Origin: Lachnospiraceae bacterium
Lineage (GTDB): Bacteria > Bacillota > Clostridia > Lachnospirales > Lachnospiraceae
Assembly (NCBI GenBank): GCA_017623215.1
Contig: JAGAPO010000112.1
Span: 1-38,901 of the forward strand
Reading direction: 5' to 3'
DNA length: 38,901 nt
Shown here piece after piece: positions 1 through 7,122 of this stretch. The notes beneath the pieces are model-generated. The model saw only the letters and a list, made by a program, of their open reading frames with translations, did no database searches and had not been told where the DNA came from. How positions within the stretch are numbered: position 1 is the stretch's first letter; every line of letters begins with the position of its first letter. Position numbers and translations under genes: made by a program.

Positions 1-283
1 ATTTGCGCCATAGGCGCAAATTCGCGGGTTGTTAACGGACAGCCGGTTAGAGTGAAAAGCGTCTCTAAGGCGTCTGAAAGACGCCGCCAAAGAGCCGCTA
101 CGGCGCGGAGCGCTATTCACTCGGCAAATTTGCGCCATAGGCGCAAATTCGCGGGTTGTTGATGGACAGCAGGTTAGAGTGAAAAGCGTCTCTAAGGCGT
201 CTAAAAGACGCCGCCAAAGAGCCGCTACGGCGCGGAGCGCCTATTCACTCGGCAAATTTGCGCCATAGGCGCAAATTCGCTGA
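1..283. repeat. Tandem 127/128-bp palindromic repeat, about 2.2 copies
   Basis: Two full units (1-127 and 128-255) and the start of a third (256-283) are nearly identical. They differ by a few substitutions and a 1-bp insertion near 241. Each unit begins with a hairpin of arms ATTTGCGCC/GGCGCAAAT and loop ATA (1-21, 128-148, 256-276). It also holds a hairpin GGCGTCT/AGACGCC (69-85, 196-212), whose loop changes from GAA to AAA while the stem is kept. An outer pair, GAGTGAAAAGCG with CGCTATTCACTC, encloses the inner hairpin. The array lies just upstream of trmD, where rimM would normally be the left neighbour. It is not coding. It resembles interspersed palindromic (REP/BIME-like) elements, which is inference. 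Confidence 0.85.
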
Positions 284-328
284 ATGCCGAACTTTTTTGG
301 GATACTGGCGGAGAGGAAGATTGGGCAT

Positions 329-1093
329 ATGAATTATCATGTATTAACATTATTTCCGGATATGATTGAGCAGGGCCTGCACACCAGTATTTTGGGAAGG
401 GCGATGGAGAAGGGACTGATTTCCCTTTCGACGATTGATATCAGAGACTATTCGATGAATAAGCACAATAGAGTGGATGATTATCCGTATGGCGGCGGAG
501 CCGGAATGGTAATGGCGCCGGGGCCGGTGTATCGGGCCTGTGAGGCCGCAAAGGCAGGAATTCCGGAAGGAAGGCGCGCGCGGGTGATTTATCTGACGCC
601 GCAGGGAAAGGTGTTCAATCAGGAACTGGCAAAGGAATTCGCGAAGGAGGAAGACCTGATCTTTTTGTGCGGACATTATGAGGGAATCGACGAGCGCGTG
701 CTCGACATGGTTGTGACGGATTATGTCTCGATCGGGGATTATGTCTTAACAGGGGGCGAATTGCCGGTTATGGTCATGATTGATGTGATCTCAAGGCTCG
801 TTCCCGGGGTTCTTGGAAATGAGACCTCCGCGGATTCGGAGAGCTTTGAGAATCATCTGCTTGAGTATCCGCAGTACACAAGGCCGGAAGAGTTCATGGG
901 AGAGAAGGTTCCAGAGGTTCTTTTGTCCGGGCATCATGCGAATATTGAACGGTGGAGGAGGGATCAGTCCCTGCTTCGAACGATGAAAAACAGGCCGGAT
1001 CTGTTCGAAAAGGTGGAGCTCGATAAGAAGGATCGCGGTTTTTTAGAAAGGCTGAAGGCAGAAGAAGAGAAAGCGCCGCAGCGCGATGCGTAA
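329..1093 (+). CDS. trmD: tRNA (guanine-N1-)-methyltransferase TrmD
   Basis: TrmD is the SPOUT-class enzyme that methylates N1 of G37 in tRNAs reading CNN and some GNN codons, using S-adenosylmethionine and preventing +1 frameshifting. The 254-residue length is normal. Family blocks are visible in order: the N-terminal [12 protein letters not shown], the YGGGAGMVM loop, [12 protein letters not shown], and the trefoil-knot SAM-binding segment [13 protein letters not shown], followed by [11 protein letters not shown] and [11 protein letters not shown]. An upstream in-frame ATG at 284 would add 15 residues foreign to the family. The ATG at 329 has an AGGAAGA ribosome binding site about 8 nt upstream and gives the usual N-terminus. 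It is the left part of the trmD-rplS cluster; its upstream partner (rimM) is outside the window or displaced by the repeats. Confidence 0.97.
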   Translation: MNYHVLTLFPDMIEQGLHTSILGRAMEKGLISLSTIDIRDYSMNKHNRVDDYPYGGGAGMVMAPGPVYRACEAAKAGIPEGRRARVIYLTPQGKVFNQELAKEFAKEEDLIFLCGHYEGIDERVLDMVVTDYVSIGDYVLTGGELPVMVMIDVISRLVPGVLGNETSADSESFENHLLEYPQYTRPEEFMGEKVPEVLLSGHHANIERWRRDQSLLRTMKNRPDLFEKVELDKKDRGFLERLKAEEEKAPQRDA

Positions 1094-1137
1094 GGAGGAC
1101 GGCATAAGTCCGGAGAAAGGGCGGCCAAGCCACAGAG

Positions 1138-1211
1138 CCGCTCGGCTTGTTAAGAAAAAGGATCATTGATGCAAGCATGATCGCCTTTTCCTGAACGAGC
1201 CATCTGAGCGG
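1138..1211 (+). other. Long imperfect inverted repeat between trmD and rplS
   Basis: Nested arms CCGCTC/GAGCGG (1138-1143, 1206-1211), GGCTTGTT/AACGAGCC (1144-1151, 1194-1201, one G-T pair), AAAAGG/CCTTTT and ATCAT/ATGAT form an irregular stem of about 25 pairs. No clear T-tract follows. It could end or process trmD transcripts, since rplS has its own promoter just downstream. The segment 1118-1145 vaguely resembles part of the 1-283 repeat unit. A good Shine-Dalgarno sequence (AAGGAGG, 1092-1098) directly after the trmD stop has no start codon at a usable distance. Confidence 0.5.
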
Positions 1212-1245
1212 TTACCGAAAATTCCGAATTTTTGTAAAATTATGC

Positions 1246-1274
1246 TTGCATCTGTGGATAAGATATGTTATAAT
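1246..1274 (+). promoter_or_regulatory. SigA-type promoter of rplS
   Basis: A perfect -10 TATAAT (1269-1274) with an extended TG motif (1266-1267) lies 17 bp after a weaker -35, TTGCAT (1246-1251). Transcription would begin near 1281, giving a leader of about 70 nt before the rplS start. This separates rplS expression from trmD. Confidence 0.75.
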
Positions 1275-1284
1275 AATATATTGT

Positions 1285-1330
1285 GAGACGCGATGTTCCG
1301 CTGTACCAGACCGGTAGAAAGAACATCGAA
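1285..1330 (+). ncRNA. Putative L19 autoregulatory mRNA leader
   Basis: The short 5' leader of rplS folds into an 8-bp stem CGATGTTC/GAACATCG (1291-1298 with 1321-1328). It encloses an internal-loop region with a small TACC/GGTA stem. Firmicutes carry an L19 ribosomal-protein leader of this size and position, through which L19 represses its own synthesis. The match is by position and shape, not by a covariance-model score. Confidence 0.65.
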
Positions 1331-1349
1331 ATTTTAAGGAGGTCACATC

Positions 1350-1697
1350 ATGAACGACATTATCAAGAACATTGAAGCAGCTCAGTTAAAGGCTGACGTT
1401 ACCGAGTTTGCTGTAGGCGATACCGTTAAGGTTTACGCAAAGGTAAAAGAGGGTAACAGAGAGAGAACACAGGTATTTGAAGGCGTAGTATTAAAGAGAC
1501 AGAACGGCGGCGCAAGAGAGACCTTTACCGTAAGAAAGTCCTCGAACGGCGTAGGCGTTGAGAAGACCTGGCCCCTTCATTCCCCCAGCGTTGAGAAGAT
1601 CGAAGTGATCAGACACGGTAAGGTAAGAAGAGCAAAGCTGAACTACTTACGTGACAGAATTGGTAAGAAGGCTAAGGTTAAGGAATTAATTAAATAA
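1350..1697 (+). CDS. rplS: 50S ribosomal protein L19
   Basis: L19 is a structural protein at the interface of the 50S and 30S subunits. The 115-residue length is typical. Family hallmarks are [16 protein letters not shown] near residues 20-35, [13 protein letters not shown] near 39-51, [22 protein letters not shown] and the C-terminal [13 protein letters not shown] strong AAGGAGGT ribosome binding site lies 8-10 nt before the ATG. It has its own promoter and leader upstream and a strong terminator downstream, so it is probably a monocistronic unit, as expected for a highly expressed ribosomal protein. Codon use is more restricted than in the neighbours. Confidence 0.98.
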   Translation: MNDIIKNIEAAQLKADVTEFAVGDTVKVYAKVKEGNRERTQVFEGVVLKRQNGGARETFTVRKSSNGVGVEKTWPLHSPSVEKIEVIRHGKVRRAKLNYLRDRIGKKAKVKELIK

Positions 1698-1739
1698 TCA
1701 TAGATTCTACATTGATTCTGATTGTGAGGTTGAAAGGAG

Positions 1740-1773
1740 CGGGGTGTTGCATGTAATTGTAACACCCCGTTTT
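1740..1773 (+). terminator. Rho-independent terminator of rplS
   Basis: A 12-bp stem CGGGGTGTTGCA/TGTAACACCCCG (one G-T pair) with a 6-nt loop is followed by TTTT. It lies 43 bases after the rplS stop. Confidence 0.92.
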
Positions 1774-1868
1774 GCATAACAGAAAGACAATCCGATGAAC
1801 GGGCCTGTGTCCGCGCCGCAGCCGCAGGTTCTGGGAGGGGAAGAAAGCGGCGCAGAAATGCGGGAAAT

Positions 1869-2468
1869 ATGGAGTTTGAATTTGAACGGGAACGAAAGCC
1901 TTTGCGAAAGAGGATATGGTTTCAGCTTTTGACGTGGATCGTACCGCTTGCACTTGCAGTCATACTCGCATGGGGAGTGATTCTGTTCTCGGTGGAGAAG
2001 ACGGTGATGTCCGGCGCTTCCATGGAACCGACGCTTGCGGACGGAACCCAGATTGTCATTAATAAGGCCTCCTATCAGCTCGGAGACCCGGATCGGTTTG
2101 ATGTCATTGTATTTAAGCAGTCGGGAAGCGAACACAGCTATTATAATATTAAGCGGGTTATCGGACTGCCCGGAGAGACCGTTGTGATTGAAGACGGAGT
2201 TATCTATATTGATGGGGAAGAGCTGAAAGAGCCGATTATCGTAGAGGAAGTGCGCGCAGCCGGACTGGCAGGCGAGGCGATTACGCTGGAGGAGAATGAG
2301 TATTTTGTTCTGGGGGATAATCGGAATAACAGTGAGGACAGCCGCTTTGCAAATATTGGCTGCATTGTAAGAGAGGATATTATCGGGAAGGCGTGGCTTA
2401 CGCTTTCACCGTTTAATTTGGTAGGTACATTGAATCGGGCTCCGGATACAGTGGAGGACGAAGAGTAA
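1869..2468 (+). CDS. lepB: Type I signal peptidase (Sec pathway)
   Basis: This enzyme cleaves N-terminal signal peptides from proteins exported by Sec or Tat, working at the outer face of the membrane. It has 199 residues. A basic N-terminus (RERKPLRKR) precedes one membrane segment (about 17-41), giving an N-in anchor. The catalytic serine is in SGASMEPTL (Ser51) and the general-base lysine in NIKRVIGLPGE (Lys95). Box E, GDNRNNSEDSR, lies near the C-terminus. The start ATG at 1869 has only a weak ribosome binding site, so the exact start is less certain, but no in-frame alternative is better. It follows the rplS terminator; no clear promoter is visible in between. Confidence 0.95.
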   Translation: MEFEFERERKPLRKRIWFQLLTWIVPLALAVILAWGVILFSVEKTVMSGASMEPTLADGTQIVINKASYQLGDPDRFDVIVFKQSGSEHSYYNIKRVIGLPGETVVIEDGVIYIDGEELKEPIIVEEVRAAGLAGEAITLEENEYFVLGDNRNNSEDSRFANIGCIVREDIIGKAWLTLSPFNLVGTLNRAPDTVEDEE

Positions 2469-2472
2469 AAGG

Positions 2473-2492
2473 AGTGCGTTTCGCACTGTTTT
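2473..2492 (+). terminator. Short terminator-like hairpin after lepB
   Basis: A stem AGTGCG/CGCACT with loop TTT (2473-2487) is followed by G and TTTT. The stem is only 6 bp, so it may be leaky; rbgA begins 76 bases further on. Confidence 0.5.
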
Positions 2493-2567
2493 ACCCTGCA
2501 AATGTGTGCCGGGGGCGGTCCTGCTTTCCGGACCCTCGGTGTACGGTTGCTTAAAAAGGAGGAAAAT

Positions 2568-3494
2568 ATGCATTTTCAGTGGTACCCGGGACATATGACA
2601 AAGGCGAGACGTCAGATGCAGGAGGATATCAAGGTGATTGACGTGGTAATCGAGCTGGTGGACGCAAGAATGCCGTATTCCAGCAAGAATCCTGATATTG
2701 ACGATCTGGCCCGGAACAAATCAAGAATTATCTTATTGAACAAGTCCGACATGGCGGATCAGGAGAAGACTGCGCTGTGGAAGAATTATTATGAGAAAAA
2801 AGGATTTTTTACTGCGCTGGTGAATTCAAAGACCGGAAGCGGCGTAAAGGCAGTGAATGATGTAATTCAGAAGGCCTGCAGGGAAAAGCTTGAGCGCGAC
2901 CGGAAGCGCGGTATTTTGAACCGCCCCATCCGCGCGATGATTGTTGGAATTCCGAACGTGGGCAAATCTACCTTTATTAACAGCTTTGCGGGCAAGGCCT
3001 GCACCAAGACCGGCAACAAGCCGGGTGTTACCAAGGGCAAGCAGTGGATCAAGCTGAATAAGAATGTGGAGCTGCTTGATACGCCGGGTATCCTTTGGCC
3101 AAAGTTCGAGGATCAGGCGGTCGGAATGCGAATCGCGTTTATCGGATCGATTAACGATGATATTTTGAATCCGAGAGAGCTTGCGCTTAAGCTGATCGAA
3201 TTCCTGCTGAAGGAGTATCCGGGAGCCCTTGCGGGACGTTATGGAATGGAGGAGCGCGAGAATGCGCCCGATACCCTGATTGAGATCGCAAAGAAGCGCG
3301 CGTGCCTTTTAAAGGGAGGCGAGTACGATTACGATAAGGCGGCCGGTTTCGTGCTGGATGATTTCCGGAACGGAAGACTGGGACGAATCACACTGGAGAT
3401 TCCGGAGATGATCTCCGGAGCAGAGACGGCTTTGGATGGGAAAGAGCAGAACCGGACGGAGGAGAATCCGTCGGAAGCCGTTTCCGAGCCGTAA
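2568..3494 (+). CDS. rbgA: Ribosome biogenesis GTPase RbgA/YlqF
   Basis: RbgA is a circularly permuted GTPase needed for late assembly of the 50S subunit in Firmicutes. It has 308 residues. The permuted order of G motifs is clear: G4 NKSD (58-61) comes first, then G1 GIPNVGKST (127-135), then G3 DTPG (171-174). The N-terminal WYPGHMTKA is the family signature. The C-terminal third is the RNA-binding helical domain. An earlier in-frame ATG (2502) adds 22 unrelated residues; the ATG at 2568 has an AAGGAGG site 5 nt upstream and gives the conserved N-terminus. The last 20 residues are acidic and low in complexity. It is likely cotranscribed with rnhB, 24 nt downstream. Confidence 0.96.
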   Translation: MHFQWYPGHMTKARRQMQEDIKVIDVVIELVDARMPYSSKNPDIDDLARNKSRIILLNKSDMADQEKTALWKNYYEKKGFFTALVNSKTGSGVKAVNDVIQKACREKLERDRKRGILNRPIRAMIVGIPNVGKSTFINSFAGKACTKTGNKPGVTKGKQWIKLNKNVELLDTPGILWPKFEDQAVGMRIAFIGSINDDILNPRELALKLIEFLLKEYPGALAGRYGMEERENAPDTLIEIAKKRACLLKGGEYDYDKAAGFVLDDFRNGRLGRITLEIPEMISGAETALDGKEQNRTEENPSEAVSEP

Positions 3495-3518
3495 TACGCA
3501 AGAGAACGGGAGGAATCC

Positions 3519-4343
3519 ATGGGAGCAGCAAAAGAGAACAAAGCGCCTGCCATAAAGGAGATCAAGGCGCAGATTGACGCGGGAATTGATACTCTGATGC
3601 AAAAAGGCTGCAGAGAAAAGGAGTCTTACCTTGCCGTGCTCGCACCGCACAGAGGAGATCTCCGTGCGTCTGTCGCGGCCCTTGTAAAAAAGGCAGAGTC
3701 GCAGGTGGATAAGCTGATGGCCGAATATACAAGACTTGAGAGGATGAAGGAATTCGAGTACAAATATTCGGACATGACGGCAATCTGCGGTATCGACGAG
3801 GTGGGAAGAGGACCGCTTGCGGGCCCGGTCGTGGCGAGCGCCGTGATTTTGCCGAGGGACTGCGGCATCTTATATTTGAATGATTCCAAGCAGCTGAGCG
3901 AGAAAAAGCGCGAGGAGCTGTTTGTACAGATTATGGAGCAGGCGGTCGCGGTCGGAACGGGCTGCGTATCACATGAAGTGATTGACGAGGTCAATATCTT
4001 ACAGGCAACCTACCTTGCGATGAAACAGGCGATCGAGAACCTGTCCGTTCAGCCGGATATGCTGCTGGTGGATGCGGTTCACATTCCGGACGTGCCGTAT
4101 CGTCAGGTCGGAATCGTAAAAGGAGATGCAAGAAGCATATCAATTGCGGCGGCCAGCATTGTTGCAAAAGTAACGAGGGATCATATGATGGAAGCATATG
4201 ATACGATCTATCCGGGATATGGCTTCGCCTCGAATAAAGGCTATGGATCGGAGGAACATCTAAAGGCGTTAAAGACGATTGGCGCATGTCCGATTCACAG
4301 GAGGAGCTTTATTAAGAATCTAATAGGGAAGGATGGGGAGTAA
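3519..4343 (+). CDS. rnhB: Ribonuclease HII
   Basis: RNase HII cleaves RNA in RNA-DNA hybrids and starts removal of single ribonucleotides misincorporated in DNA. It has 274 residues. An N-terminal helical extension of about 85 residues, common in Firmicutes RNase HII, precedes the catalytic core. The core signature GIDEVGRGPLAGPV (91-104) supplies the first acidic pair (Asp93, Glu94). Asp185 (LLVDAV) and Asp221 (VTRDHMM) complete the metal-binding set. NDSKQLSEKKRE and YPGYGFASNKGYG are also family blocks. A GGGAGG site lies 5 nt before the ATG. rbgA, rnhB and yraN form a usual Clostridia gene order and are spaced like an operon. Confidence 0.97.
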   Translation: MGAAKENKAPAIKEIKAQIDAGIDTLMQKGCREKESYLAVLAPHRGDLRASVAALVKKAESQVDKLMAEYTRLERMKEFEYKYSDMTAICGIDEVGRGPLAGPVVASAVILPRDCGILYLNDSKQLSEKKREELFVQIMEQAVAVGTGCVSHEVIDEVNILQATYLAMKQAIENLSVQPDMLLVDAVHIPDVPYRQVGIVKGDARSISIAAASIVAKVTRDHMMEAYDTIYPGYGFASNKGYGSEEHLKALKTIGACPIHRRSFIKNLIGKDGE

Positions 4344-4352
4344 GCGCTGGAC

Positions 4353-4742
4353 ATGAGGGGATATACCCGACATAAGGGAAGCCGGACCGGAGAATTCTCG
4401 GCCCGCGCTGTCGGCTTTGAAAAAGAAGCCGCCGCTGCAAAATACCTGAAAGAGCGGGGCTATGAGATCCTTGTGCGGAATTTCTGCAGTCGGAACGGAG
4501 AGATTGATATCATTGCAAAAGAGGGAGGAACCCTTGTATTTGCAGAGGTAAAGTATCGGAAGTCTTCCGATTACGGAATGCCGCAGGAGGCGGTTGACAG
4601 GCGCAAAATCGGGCGTATCGTCAGAACCGCCCGCTATTATCTGTTAAAAGAGGGTCTGCCCGAGGACACGCCATGCCGGTTCGATGTTGTGATGATACTT
4701 GGCGGAGAGATCTCGGTGATCCAGAACGCATTTGACGCATAA
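4353..4742 (+). CDS. yraN: UPF0102 (YraN) endonuclease-like protein
   Basis: YraN proteins belong to the PD-(D/E)xK nuclease superfamily and are usually found beside rnhB. Their physiological role is not settled. In this 129-residue protein the core reads RNFCSRNGEIDIIAKEGGTLVFAEVKYRKS, carrying the Glu, Asp and E-x-K residues of the putative active site. The first 15 residues are a basic extension beyond the usual start, so the true start could be slightly later, although no better ribosome binding site is seen. It starts 9 nt after rnhB. Its last codons and stop are shared with the region carrying the pgeF ribosome binding site. Confidence 0.92.
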   Translation: MRGYTRHKGSRTGEFSARAVGFEKEAAAAKYLKERGYEILVRNFCSRNGEIDIIAKEGGTLVFAEVKYRKSSDYGMPQEAVDRRKIGRIVRTARYYLLKEGLPEDTPCRFDVVMILGGEISVIQNAFDA

Positions 4743-4755
4743 AGGAGACAAAGAA

Positions 4756-5598
4756 TTGCAGTACGAGAAAATAACAGAACATGCATGGCTGGATCGAACG
4801 AACGAGACACCGTTCCTGTTCTTTCCGGCGCTTCGGACGCTTGGATTTCGGCATGGGTTCTCGACGCGCCTTGGCGGAGTCAGTGAAGGATGTTACGCAT
4901 CCATGAATCTTGGCTTTCGCAGAGGGGACTCCGAGGAGAACGTGCGGGAGAATTATAGACGAATCTGCAGCAGCATTGGAATCAACCAGGAGGATCTGGT
5001 CTTTACTGATCAGGTGCACGGTGTTCGCGTGCGGACGGCCAGGGCAGAGGATAAAGGCAAGGGCTATCGCAGAGAGAGGGATTATTCCGAGGTCGACGGG
5101 CAGATTACGAACGAAAGGGAGGTACCGCTGCTCGCATTTTCGGCGGACTGTACGCCGCTGTATTTTGCAGATCCGGTCAGGAAGGCAATCGGCCTGACTC
5201 ATTCGGGCTGGAAGGGAACCGCCCACCGGATTGGAGCGGAGACCGTGAAGCGAATGACGGAGGAATATGGCTGTAAGCCCTCCGATATTACCGCGGTCAT
5301 CGGACCGTCCATCGGTCCGGAATGCTATGAAGTGGGTTCCGAGGTTTATGAAGAATTCGGACACTTCTATACCAAAGAGCAGATGAGCCGTATTTTTGCA
5401 CCATCCGCAAAGGGCAATCCCGGGAAATACCAGCTGAATCTCTGGGAGGCGAACCGCCTGGTATTGCAGGACGCGGGACTTTGCGGGGAGAAGATTATCG
5501 TATCCGGAGTCTGCACCTACTGCAGAGAGGATTTGATGTTCTCTCACAGAAGGAACGGATCACAGAGAGGAAGCATGGCGGCGTTTCTGACGCTGTAG
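4756..5598 (+). CDS. pgeF: Peptidoglycan editing factor PgeF (laccase-fold, YfiH family)
   Basis: PgeF family proteins remove wrongly incorporated amino acids from peptidoglycan precursors; older names refer to a multicopper-oxidase-like fold and purine nucleoside phosphorylase activity. It has 280 residues. Visible motifs are HGFSTRLGGVSEG, TDQVHGV, the metal-site SADCTPLYFADP and HSGWKGTAHR, GPSIGPECYEVG and the C-terminal CTYCREDLMFSHRR. An ATG at 4732 lies inside yraN and lacks a ribosome binding site. A TTG at 4756 has AAGGAGA (4742-4748) 7 nt upstream and gives the normal N-terminus, so TTG is preferred. The ribosome binding site overlaps the yraN stop, suggesting coupled translation. 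Confidence 0.93.
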   Translation: MQYEKITEHAWLDRTNETPFLFFPALRTLGFRHGFSTRLGGVSEGCYASMNLGFRRGDSEENVRENYRRICSSIGINQEDLVFTDQVHGVRVRTARAEDKGKGYRRERDYSEVDGQITNEREVPLLAFSADCTPLYFADPVRKAIGLTHSGWKGTAHRIGAETVKRMTEEYGCKPSDITAVIGPSIGPECYEVGSEVYEEFGHFYTKEQMSRIFAPSAKGNPGKYQLNLWEANRLVLQDAGLCGEKIIVSGVCTYCREDLMFSHRRNGSQRGSMAAFLTL

Positions 5599-5657
5599 CC
5601 GAGTGGGAGGAGTGCAGGGAAGAGGGAATACTTGGGCGCCCGGCGCCGCAATACCTG

Positions 5658-5690
5658 AATTCCGAAAAGCAGCATAATTCCGAAAAGCAG
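5658..5690. repeat. Short direct repeat, period 18
   Basis: The 15-mer AATTCCGAAAAGCAG occurs at 5658-5672 and again at 5676-5690 in the gap between pgeF and the DUF512 gene. No gene or clear terminator lies in this 151-base gap. Confidence 0.8.
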
Positions 5691-5749
5691 AATTCTTGAT
5701 TTTAGAATAAGGGACGCAGGCGAAAGCCGGAAATGGAGGATTGTATCCA

Positions 5750-7069
5750 ATGAAAAAGAAAATAGAAAAGGGACATGTGGTCAAATCCGTTCTTCCCGGC
5801 AGTATAGCCGAGGAACTGGAAATAGAGCCGGGAGATGTGCTGCTGAACATCAATGGTCAGGAGATTAAGGACATTTTAGATTACCATTATTTGACCAATG
5901 AAGAATACCTGACCGTGCTGATTCGAAAGGCCGACGGAGAAGAGTGGGAGCTTGAGATCGAGAAGGAATTCGAGGAGGACCTGGGGATGGAGTTCACGGA
6001 AGGCCTGATGGACGAATATCGTTCCTGCAGAAACCGGTGCATCTTCTGCTTCATCGATCAGATGCCGCCCGGAATGCGCGAGACGCTGTATTTTAAGGAT
6101 GACGATGCAAGACTTTCCTTTCTGCAGGGCAATTATGTAACACTTACGAATATGAGCGATGAGAATATCGATCGAATCCTATTTTATAAATTATCGCCGA
6201 TTAACATTTCGATTCATACGACGAATCCGGAGCTTCGCTGTAAGATGCTGAATAACCGCTTCGCCGGGGATGCGCTGAAAAAGATTGATAGACTTTGCGA
6301 GGGCGGAATCACGATGAACGGCCAGATTGTGCTGTGCAGGGGATGGAACGACGGGGATGAGCTTCGCAGAAGCCTCACGGATATTGAGCGATATCTTCCG
6401 TACATGCAGAGCGTATCGGTGGTTCCGGTCGGTTTGACAAAGTACCGCGAGAATCTGACAAAGCTTGAGAAATTCACGAAAGAGGATGCGAACGAGGTTA
6501 TCGACCTGATTGGAGAATTCCAGGAGAGGTTCCTTGAAAAGCACGGAACCAGACTGGTATACGCGAGCGACGAATGGTATCTGACAGCGGGAAGAGAGCT
6601 TCCGGAGGAGGAATTTTATGAGGGCTATCCGCAGATTGAGAACGGGGTCGGTATGATTCGAAGCCTGCTTCAGGAATATGAGGAGTGCCTTGAGGAACTT
6701 CCGGGTGACCGTCAGGTGAGGGAGCTTTCGCTTGCGACCGGTCTTTTGATGGCGCCTATCTTTAAGAAGCTGTTCGCCGGCCTTTTGGAGAAATTCCCGA
6801 ATACGAAGGTTCATGTCTACGGAATCCGCAATGATTTCTTCGGGCCGGATATTACAGTGGCCGGCCTGTTAACCGGACAGGACATCATTGCACAGCTGAA
6901 AGGAGCGCAGCTTGGAAGCGCTCTGCTGCTGCCGTCGGCACTTTTGCGCAGCGGCGAAGAAGTCCTGCTTGATGAGGTTACGGTTACCGATATCGAAAAT
7001 GCTTTACAAACTCCGGTTCGTATTGTAAAATCAGAGGGAGAGGCATTGCTTAGGGCAATTACCGAGTAA
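5750..7069 (+). CDS. DUF512 protein with PDZ-like domain and radical-SAM core
   Basis: The protein has 439 residues. An N-terminal PDZ-like region (KSVLPGSIAEELEIEPGDVLLNINGQ, about 10-40) is followed by a radical-SAM-type iron-sulfur motif C-x3-C-x2-C (Cys93, Cys97, Cys100; SCRNRCIFCFIDQMPPGMR) and a C-terminal DUF512 domain. The family is widespread in Clostridia and usually sits just upstream of der, as here; its substrate is not known to me. The start at 5750 is chosen because GGAGGA (5735-5740) lies 9 nt upstream; a TTG at 5741 is too close to that site. A GCCGCC-AAAA-GGCGGC hairpin (7087-7102) without a T-tract separates it from der, so cotranscription is plausible. Confidence 0.9.
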   Translation: MKKKIEKGHVVKSVLPGSIAEELEIEPGDVLLNINGQEIKDILDYHYLTNEEYLTVLIRKADGEEWELEIEKEFEEDLGMEFTEGLMDEYRSCRNRCIFCFIDQMPPGMRETLYFKDDDARLSFLQGNYVTLTNMSDENIDRILFYKLSPINISIHTTNPELRCKMLNNRFAGDALKKIDRLCEGGITMNGQIVLCRGWNDGDELRRSLTDIERYLPYMQSVSVVPVGLTKYRENLTKLEKFTKEDANEVIDLIGEFQERFLEKHGTRLVYASDEWYLTAGRELPEEEFYEGYPQIENGVGMIRSLLQEYEECLEELPGDRQVRELSLATGLLMAPIFKKLFAGLLEKFPNTKVHVYGIRNDFFGPDITVAGLLTGQDIIAQLKGAQLGSALLLPSALLRSGEEVLLDEVTVTDIENALQTPVRIVKSEGEALLRAITE

Positions 7070-7086
7070 GAAGAGAGACACAAAAA

Positions 7087-7102
7087 GCCGCCAAAAGGCG
7101 GC
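7087..7102 (+). other. Small GC hairpin in front of der
   Basis: GCCGCC and GGCGGC arms with an AAAA loop, about 20 bases before the der start and without a following T-run. It is not a classic terminator; it may be an mRNA processing or stability element. Confidence 0.5.
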
Positions 7103-7122
7103 CGGAATGAGAGGAAAGATAT

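Noticed and set aside
1..283. CRISPR array
   Set aside because: The repeated unit is 127/128 bp with no variable spacers, and no cas genes are nearby.
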